Shown here piece by piece: positions 15,790 through 19,800 of a stretch of DNA of 19,800 nt (its first letter is position 1; each line of letters opens with the position of its first letter). This DNA is from Candidatus Odyssella thessalonicensis (GTDB lineage: Bacteria; Pseudomonadota; Alphaproteobacteria; Bin65). The notes beneath the pieces were generated by a model. The model made no database searches. It was not told the DNA's origin and saw only the letters and a program-made list of their open reading frames with translations. A program made the translations under genes and the position numbers. The stretch is from NCBI GenBank assembly GCA_005240015.1, contig SBBV01000316.1, forward strand, positions 1-19,800, written 5' to 3'.

Positions 15790-16245
15790 ATGCCCGAGTT
15801 CCGGGCGGGCGCAAGCCCCCTATTCCTGCGCGATGAGGACCTTCGCCAGGGCCTCGACATGCTGTTCTTCGCCTGGCGCGATCTCGCCGCCGAGGCCGAT
15901 CCGGCGCTGGAGAAGGAGGGACTGGGCCGCGCCCATCACCGCGCGCTCTACTTCATCGGCCGTAACCCCGGCCTCGCCGTGGGCGAGCTCATGGCCATCC
16001 TCGGCATCACCAAGCAGAGCCTGGGGCGCGTGCTGAAGGAATTGGCGGCCAAGGGCCTCGTCACCCAGAGCGTAGGCACCGAGGACCGGCGCGAGCGGCG
16101 GCTCGCCTTGACCGAGGCCGGCCAGGCGCTGGAGCAGGTACTGACCGCGCCGCAACGCGCGCTCATGGCCAATGCCTATCGCGCGGCCGGCGCCGATGCG
16201 GTCGCCGGGTTCCGCACTGTGCTGACCGGCCTCAGGCGGCGCTGA
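15790..16245 (+). CDS. MarR family transcriptional regulator
   Basis: A 151-residue winged-helix regulator. An N-terminal dimerisation helix (DEDLRQGLDMLFFAWRDLAA) is followed by the winged helix at about residues 50-110: HHRALYFIGRNPGLAVGELM, the recognition helix in GITKQSLGRVLKELAAKGLV, and the wing with the conserved DRRERRLALTEAG. A C-terminal helical pair closes the dimer interface. GGGAG nine bases upstream supports the ATG at 15790. It is divergent from ilvE and 15 bases ahead of the GNAT gene, with which it should form an operon. The ligand is unknown; targets are probably its own operon and perhaps ilvE. Confidence 0.9.
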   Translation: MPEFRAGASPLFLRDEDLRQGLDMLFFAWRDLAAEADPALEKEGLGRAHHRALYFIGRNPGLAVGELMAILGITKQSLGRVLKELAAKGLVTQSVGTEDRRERRLALTEAGQALEQVLTAPQRALMANAYRAAGADAVAGFRTVLTGLRRR

Positions 16246-16260
16246 GGCAGGGGCGCGACG

Positions 16261-17118
16261 ATGTCCTCCGACGGAATCTACGAGATGCGCGTGATGGCGC
16301 GCGCCGACCTCGACCGCACGCTCGACTGGGCGGCGAGCGAGGGCTGGAATCCCGGCTTCGATGATGCGCGCGCGTTCCAGGCCGCCGATCCGTTGGGCTT
16401 CTTCATGGGCTGGCGCGAGGGCGAAGCCGTCGCGGCGATCTCGGTCGTGGCCTACGACGCGAGCTTCGCCTTCCTCGGTCTCTACCTCGTGCGCCCGGAG
16501 TATCGCGGCCGCGGCTTCGGGCTCGCGCTTTGGCGGCATGCGCTCGCGCGCCGGCCGGCCAAACTCATCGGCCTCGACGGCGTGGTCGACCAGCAGGCCA
16601 ATTACGCGCGCTCGGGCTTTCGCCTCGCCTATCGCAACATCCGCTTCGGCGGACCGGCGCCGCTCGCGCCGGGCGGCGCGCGGACCGCGGACTTGAAGCC
16701 GGCGCGCACGGTGGCGTTCGACCGGCTCGCGGCCTACGACCGCCGCTGCTTTCCGGCGCCGCGCGCGGCCTTCCTGAGCCTGTGGCTGAGCCCGCTCGCC
16801 GGCGCCGCCATCGCCGCCGAGCGCGGCGGCGAGGTCTGCGGCCTCGGGGCCATCCGCGCCTGCCAGAAGGGATACAAGATCGGCCCGCTGTTCGCCGACG
16901 ATGCGGCGGTTGCCGAGCAGATCTTCCTGGCACTTGCCGCGCGCGCGCGGGGCGAGACGCTGTATCTCGACGTGCCCGAGCCGAACGTGCCGGCGCTGCG
17001 CCTCGCCGAGCGCTACGGGCTCGCGCCGGTATTCGAGACGGCGCGCATGTATACCGGCGACGCGCCGGCGATCGATCTCGCGCGGGTCTTCGGCGTCACC
17101 ACGTTCGAGTTGGGCTAG
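16261..17118 (+). CDS. GNAT family N-acetyltransferase
   Basis: A 285-residue protein with an N-terminal GNAT domain (about residues 6-130). The acetyl-CoA-binding motif is RPEYRGRGFGLALWRHAL (R-x-x-G-x-G, residues 82-87), preceded by the strand SFAFLGLYLV. The C-terminal half (from about 145) resembles the second, degenerate acetyltransferase domain of YitH-like proteins (LAAYDRRCFPAPRAAFLSLW, RACQKGYKIGPLFADD, TLYLDVPEPNVPALRLAERY, FETARMY). The acceptor substrate cannot be predicted. It lies 15 bases after the MarR gene, so the regulator probably controls this enzyme. The operon is followed by a T-tailed hairpin shared with the convergent small gene at 17242. Confidence 0.88.
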   Translation: MSSDGIYEMRVMARADLDRTLDWAASEGWNPGFDDARAFQAADPLGFFMGWREGEAVAAISVVAYDASFAFLGLYLVRPEYRGRGFGLALWRHALARRPAKLIGLDGVVDQQANYARSGFRLAYRNIRFGGPAPLAPGGARTADLKPARTVAFDRLAAYDRRCFPAPRAAFLSLWLSPLAGAAIAAERGGEVCGLGAIRACQKGYKIGPLFADDAAVAEQIFLALAARARGETLYLDVPEPNVPALRLAERYGLAPVFETARMYTGDAPAIDLARVFGVTTFELG

Positions 17119-17191
17119 CCTGGAGCACGATCCCAACATCCCGTCGCTCATTCGACGTGAACCGATTGCGTGCGAAGCGGCTCACGAAAAA

Positions 17192-17215
17192 GGGAGCGCC
17201 ATACGGGGCGCTCCC
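17192..17215. terminator. Bidirectional intrinsic terminator
   Basis: Stem GGGAGCGCC / GGCGCTCCC (9 bp), flanked by AAAAA on the left and TTT on the right. On the minus strand it ends with TTTTT, giving a textbook terminator 26 bases after the stop of the Tyr-rich protein gene at 17242. On the plus strand it may end the MarR-GNAT operon. Confidence 0.8.
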
Positions 17216-17241
17216 TTTCCGTTTCCTCGATGACTACGGCC

Positions 17242-17457
<216 letters not shown>

Positions 17458-17481
17458 CGCAACCTCCCTTGGATGCAAAAA

Positions 17482-17503
17482 GGGAGCGGAATTGGCCGCT
17501 CCC
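17482..17503 (-). promoter_or_regulatory. Leader hairpin of Tyr-rich gene A
   Basis: Perfect 8-bp stem GGGAGCGG, loop AATTGG, CCGCTCCC, followed on the minus strand by TTTTT and then the ribosome site and ATG, 46 bases from stem start to start codon. The T run makes it look like an attenuator or terminator. Equivalent hairpins precede the two sister genes. Confidence 0.55.
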
Positions 17504-17575
17504 TGATGTTTGAAACAACGGACCGCGGCGGCGGGCGGTTCGCGGCCTGCGCGCATAGGGATCAGCGTGCGAGCT

Positions 17576-17610
17576 GTCTCGTTCTCGTCGGTTCCCGACG
17601 AGAACGAGAC
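17576..17610. repeat. Perfect 16-bp palindrome
   Basis: GTCTCGTTCTCGTCGG (17576-17591), loop TTC, and its exact inverse (17595-17610). It is the longest perfect stem in the window. It lies in the 284-base spacer between the sister Tyr-rich genes, upstream of gene A on the minus strand. No T run flanks it, so it is not a standard terminator. Confidence 0.75.
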
Positions 17611-17741
17611 ATGAGGTCGCAAGCCGGACTTCGCGCAACCACAGCGCCCTCGCGCCAGCAAGCAGTTTTCACCGGCTCGCCGGGTTGCGCTTGCGCTGGG
17701 CGAGAGCTGCGCTGCGCGGCATCGCCTTGCCGCACAAAAAA

Positions 17742-17763
17742 GGAGCGCCGCGAGCGGCGCTCC
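17742..17763 (-). terminator. Intrinsic terminator of Tyr-rich gene B
   Basis: Perfect 10-bp stem GGAGCGCCGC / GCGGCGCTCC with a two-base apex, followed on the minus strand by TTTTTT. It lies 26 bases after the stop of the gene at 17790. Its stem sequence closely resembles that of the terminator at 17192-17215, consistent with duplication of whole gene units. Confidence 0.85.
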
Positions 17764-17789
17764 CTTTCGTTCGTCGCGAGCTTCAGACT

Positions 17790-18080
17790 TCAGCGGATGG
17801 TGAAGCCGAAGTTGAAGGTCGGGCCGTAGTAGTACGGGTAACCGTAGTAGTGATACGGCCGGTAGTAATAGCGCGGATAATAGTGATAGCGCGGATAGTA
17901 GTAGTAGTCGTAGTAGCCGTAGTGATAGCGGTGCCACACCGGCGTCACCGCGCTGTCGTCGCGCTGCGTCGCTTGCGGATCAGCCGAGAGGTTCGACGCG
18001 GGGGCAGCATTGGCGGCCCCGGCGAGACCGAACCCGGCGGCCGCGATCAAAGCGGCGCTGGTGAGTCGAAGAACGTTCAT
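17790..18080 (-). CDS. Secreted tyrosine-rich small protein B
   Basis: A 96-residue protein with a signal peptide at about residues 1-25 (MNVLRLTSAALIAAAGFGLA, ending ANA). A short polar spacer follows (APASNLSADPQATQRDDSAV), then a Tyr-rich region with 21 tyrosines in repeats such as RYHYYPRYYYRPYHYYGYPY. The C-terminus GPTFNFGFTIR matches GPGLNFRLDIR of protein A. AGGAGG six bases before the ATG is a strong ribosome site. A leader hairpin lies upstream and a T-tailed terminator downstream, so it is its own transcription unit. Codons in the Tyr region alternate TAC and TAT, unlike the uniform tract of A. No function is known; possible roles are envelope or surface proteins, metal binding or stress-induced coating. 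Confidence 0.82.
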   Translation of the reverse strand: MNVLRLTSAALIAAAGFGLAGAANAAPASNLSADPQATQRDDSAVTPVWHRYHYGYYDYYYYPRYHYYPRYYYRPYHYYGYPYYYGPTFNFGFTIR

Positions 18081-18110
18081 CGGAACCTCCTTTCGGTCGC
18101 CAGAAATACA

Positions 18111-18130
18111 GGAGCACCTCCGCCCGCTCC
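18111..18130 (-). promoter_or_regulatory. Leader hairpin of Tyr-rich gene B
   Basis: GGAGC (18111-18115) pairs with GCTCC (18126-18130) around a 10-base loop; minus-strand sequence GGGAGCGGGCGGAGGTGCTC. It begins 51 bases before the start codon. The opening GGGAGCGG is identical to that of the gene A leader, although the stem is shorter. TATATC lies about 10 bases further upstream and may be a -10 box, placing the hairpin at the very start of the mRNA. Confidence 0.4.
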
Positions 18131-18279
18131 CACTTTCGATATAGTTCTACGTCCCTTGCGGTCTACGGTTCGCAACCTTCGGAAACGTGACCGAACACGC
18201 AACCGTCATTCATGTGGCGTTCAGATTGGCGCTGCGGGCTCGCCATAATGCGGGAGGGCGGGTCGGAGACGCGCGGCCC

Positions 18280-18627
18280 TTACCAGCCGATGCCGAGGCG
18301 CAGGCCCGGCGTGCTGATGAACACGCGGCCGTGCGAGCGCGGGCGATGGTAATAGCCGTAGGGGTGGTACCCGTGGCTGTAGTAGCGCGGCGGCGGGGGC
18401 GGCGCGTAGCCATAGGGTCCATAGCCGTAGGGCGCGTAGTGGGACTTGTAGTAGGGCTTGTAGTACGGCCCGTAGCCGTAGTGGTGGACGGGCGTCGCCT
18501 CCGAGGCCGCGCCGGATGCGTTGTCGACGCCGAGGCTCAACGGGGGCGCGGCATTGGCCGCACCGGCGGTGGCCAAAGCGCCGGCTGCAGCGATGGCCGC
18601 GGCGCGGGCAATGCGAGCGATGGTCAT
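18280..18627 (-). CDS. Secreted tyrosine-rich small protein C
   Basis: A 115-residue protein. The signal peptide covers about residues 1-26 (MTIARIARAAAIAAAGALAT, ending ANA). After a polar linker (APPLSLGVDNASGAASEATP) comes a Tyr/Gly/Pro-rich region: HHYGYGPYYKPYYKSHYAPY, GYGPYGYAPPPPPRYYSHGY and HPYGYYHRPRSHGR. The closing strand FISTPGLRLGIGW parallels the ends of A and B. The start at 18627 is chosen because AGGAGAGGAAG precedes it and the signal peptide begins there; a frame-open ATG at 18696 has no such support. It is the most diverged of three paralogues, with Lys/Arg adding charge. There is no clear intrinsic terminator after its stop, so transcription might continue into gene B. Confidence 0.82.
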   Translation of the reverse strand: MTIARIARAAAIAAAGALATAGAANAAPPLSLGVDNASGAASEATPVHHYGYGPYYKPYYKSHYAPYGYGPYGYAPPPPPRYYSHGYHPYGYYHRPRSHGRVFISTPGLRLGIGW

Positions 18628-18656
18628 GACTTCCTCTCCTTGATGCATCCGTGCAT

Positions 18657-18678
18657 ACGGAGCGTTCGCCCGCTCCGT
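18657..18678 (-). promoter_or_regulatory. Leader hairpin of Tyr-rich gene C
   Basis: ACGGAGCG (18657-18664) pairs perfectly with CGCTCCGT (18671-18678). It starts about 50 bases before the start codon and shares the GGAGCGG-C core with the leaders of genes A and B. Confidence 0.5.
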
Positions 18679-18764
18679 CTTGTTGCCGAATTGCATAGGG
18701 GCCCTGCCCTGAACCGAGCCTGACGCCGCTATTCATGCGCGGTTCAGTTTCGCCGCTCGCCGTC

Positions 18765-18770
18765 TATAAT
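18765..18770 (+). promoter_or_regulatory. Consensus -10 box, leaderless start
   Basis: A perfect TATAAT ends six bases before the ATG at 18777. Transcription normally starts about seven bases after the -10 box, so the mRNA would begin at or next to the start codon with no room for a ribosome site. A weak TTCAGT (18743-18748) is the only -35 candidate. Confidence 0.5.
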
Positions 18771-18776
18771 CGCGCG

Positions 18777-19463
18777 ATGGAAACCGAACAGCCTCACGTG
18801 CTCGTGGTCGACGACGACCGGCGCCTGCGCGATCTCTTGCGCCGCTTCCTCGCCGACAACGGATTTCGCGTGACGGTGGCGGGCGATGCGCGCGAGGCGC
18901 GCGCCACGGTCGGCAGTTTCGCGTTCGACGCGATCATCCTCGACGTGATGATGCCGGGCGAATCGGGCCTGCATCTCGCGAGCGACCTGCGCAAGAAATC
19001 CGAGACGCCGATCTTGCTGCTGACCGCGATGGGCGAGAGCGAGGACCGCATCGCCGGCTTCGAGCACGGCGCCGACGATTATCTGGTGAAGCCGTTCGAG
19101 CCGCGCGAACTGGTGCTGCGCCTGAAATCGCTGCTGCGCCGCGCCGCCCGCCCCGCTGCCGTACTCGGCGACGAGCTTCGCCTCGGCGCCTTCCGCTTCC
19201 GCCTCGACCGCCTCGAGCTGTTTCGCGGCGAGGAGCGCATCAAGCTCACCGAAACCGAGGCACGGCTGTTGGGCGCGCTCGCCAAGAAAGCCGGCGCCCC
19301 GCTCTCGCGCGAGGAGCTCGCGGCCGAAACCGGCGCCGAAGGCGGCGAGCGCGCGATCGACGTGCAGGTCACGCGCCTGCGCCGCAAGCTCGAGGACGAT
19401 CCGCGCGGGCCGCGCTATCTCCAGACCGCGCGCGGCAAGGGCTATCTCCTGCTGCCGGATTGA
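18777..19463 (+). CDS. OmpR-family response regulator
   Basis: A 228-residue two-domain regulator. Receiver residues 7-120: acidic pocket Asp12-Asp14 (VLVVDDDRRL), phospho-acceptor Asp56 (IILDVMMPGESG), Thr83 (ILLLTAMGE) and Lys105 (DDYLVKPFEPREL). The C-terminal winged helix (about 130-227) has LTETEARLLGALAKKAGAPL, the recognition-helix segment RAIDVQVTRLRRKLEDDP and the wing RYLQTARGKGYLLLPD. The start at 18777 is preferred over an in-frame ATG at 18735 because family N-termini begin close to VLVVDDD and a consensus -10 box lies between the two. The kinase gene begins six bases after its stop. The pair resembles EnvZ/OmpR-type systems of alphaproteobacteria; the signal is unknown. Confidence 0.93.
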   Translation: METEQPHVLVVDDDRRLRDLLRRFLADNGFRVTVAGDAREARATVGSFAFDAIILDVMMPGESGLHLASDLRKKSETPILLLTAMGESEDRIAGFEHGADDYLVKPFEPRELVLRLKSLLRRAARPAAVLGDELRLGAFRFRLDRLELFRGEERIKLTETEARLLGALAKKAGAPLSREELAAETGAEGGERAIDVQVTRLRRKLEDDPRGPRYLQTARGKGYLLLPD

Positions 19464-19469
19464 GCCGCG

Positions 19470-19800
19470 ATGCAGTGGTTGAAGCGCTATCTTCCGAAAT
19501 CGCTGCTCGGCCGGGCGCTCACGATCCTGGCGGCACCCATCATCCTCGTGCAGATCATCGCGATCTGGATCTTCTTCGACAATCACGTCGACGCGGTGAC
19601 GCGGAACGCCGCGCGCTCGCTCGCCGGCGAGATCGGCTTGGCGCTGACCCTCGCCGAGAGCAACACCGATCCCAAGCAGCGCGCCGCCGCACTCGAGCTC
19701 GCCGAGCGCTATCTGAGCATCCATCTCACCTGGCGCGCGGGCGGCAAGCTCGGGCCCACGATCCAGCACATCGGCGAGCATACGCGCGCCGGCAGCGAGC
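19470..19800 (+). CDS. Sensor histidine kinase (5' part)
   Basis: The first 110 residues of a protein that continues past the window. MQWLKRYLPKSLLGRALTIL has a basic amphipathic start followed by a transmembrane helix (about residues 16-37, ILAAPIILVQIIAIWIFFDN). A periplasmic segment follows, HVDAVTRNAARSLAGEIGLA and AALELAERYLSIHLTWRAGG. This layout and the 'HVDAVTR-LAGEI' stretch are typical of EnvZ-like kinases. The HAMP, His-box and ATPase domains are outside the window. It starts six bases after the response-regulator stop, so the two form a two-component operon. Confidence 0.88.
   Translation, partial: MQWLKRYLPKSLLGRALTILAAPIILVQIIAIWIFFDNHVDAVTRNAARSLAGEIGLALTLAESNTDPKQRAAALELAERYLSIHLTWRAGGKLGPTIQHIGEHTRAGSE

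Noticed and set aside
18744..19781. 345-codon minus-strand open frame opposite the two-component genes
   Set aside because: Receiver and winged-helix motifs on the plus strand are complete; the minus frame is repetitive noise.

Overview
The window is a high-GC, gene-dense chromosomal segment that looks alphaproteobacterial. The evidence is the strong GC bias in third codon positions, the uvrC-pgsA-molybdopterin gene order, the alphaproteobacterial type of aspartate aminotransferase, a DUF4169 protein and an MNIO/bufferin operon. I cannot name the species. No rRNA, tRNA, CRISPR array, phage module or intact insertion sequence is visible.

Layout. The first 435 bases are the 3' part of a dienelactone-hydrolase-like gene. 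It is followed by about 1.4 kb of low coding quality: a composite palindromic element, strong minus-strand terminator hairpins, a candidate 41-codon gene, a conserved-looking gene scrap, and a decayed outer-membrane beta-barrel gene with two frameshifts. Next come a small two-helix membrane protein (1942-2181), aspartate aminotransferase (2351-3562), a hypothetical protein (3705-4169) and uvrC (4517-6487). After a 93-bp inverted repeat lies a tightly overlapping run, pgsA-mobB-moeA-moaD (6686-9315). moaE (9775-10278) continues the molybdopterin theme but is separated from moaD by a convergent small lipoprotein gene and another 93-bp inverted repeat. A DUF4169 gene and a convergent class II aldolase gene follow.

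The most interesting region is 11549-14724. It carries a complete bufferin-type operon: a signal-peptide-bearing, cysteine-containing DUF2282 precursor (bufA), the DUF692/MNIO iron oxidase that would modify its cysteines (bufB), the DUF2063 partner (bufC) and a DoxX membrane protein (bufD). Next to it, with its own likely promoter, is a secreted DUF411 protein with a Cys/His metal-binding motif. Together these suggest a periplasmic copper-handling island. A convergent ilvE (branched-chain aminotransferase), a divergent MarR regulator and a two-part GNAT acetyltransferase follow.

From 17242 to 18627 three minus-strand genes encode small secreted tyrosine-rich proteins. They share a signal peptide, a Tyr-rich middle, a similar C-terminus and a leader hairpin about 46-51 nt before the start codon. 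One has a (TAC)9 microsatellite coding for nine tyrosines. The window ends in a two-component pair: an OmpR-type regulator that appears to be leaderless, and the start of its histidine kinase.

Intergenic spaces hold several unrelated classes of long inverted repeat (449-555 with 3588-3669, 2184-2273, 6513-6605, 9640-9732). This suggests a genome colonised by palindromic MITE/REP-like elements.
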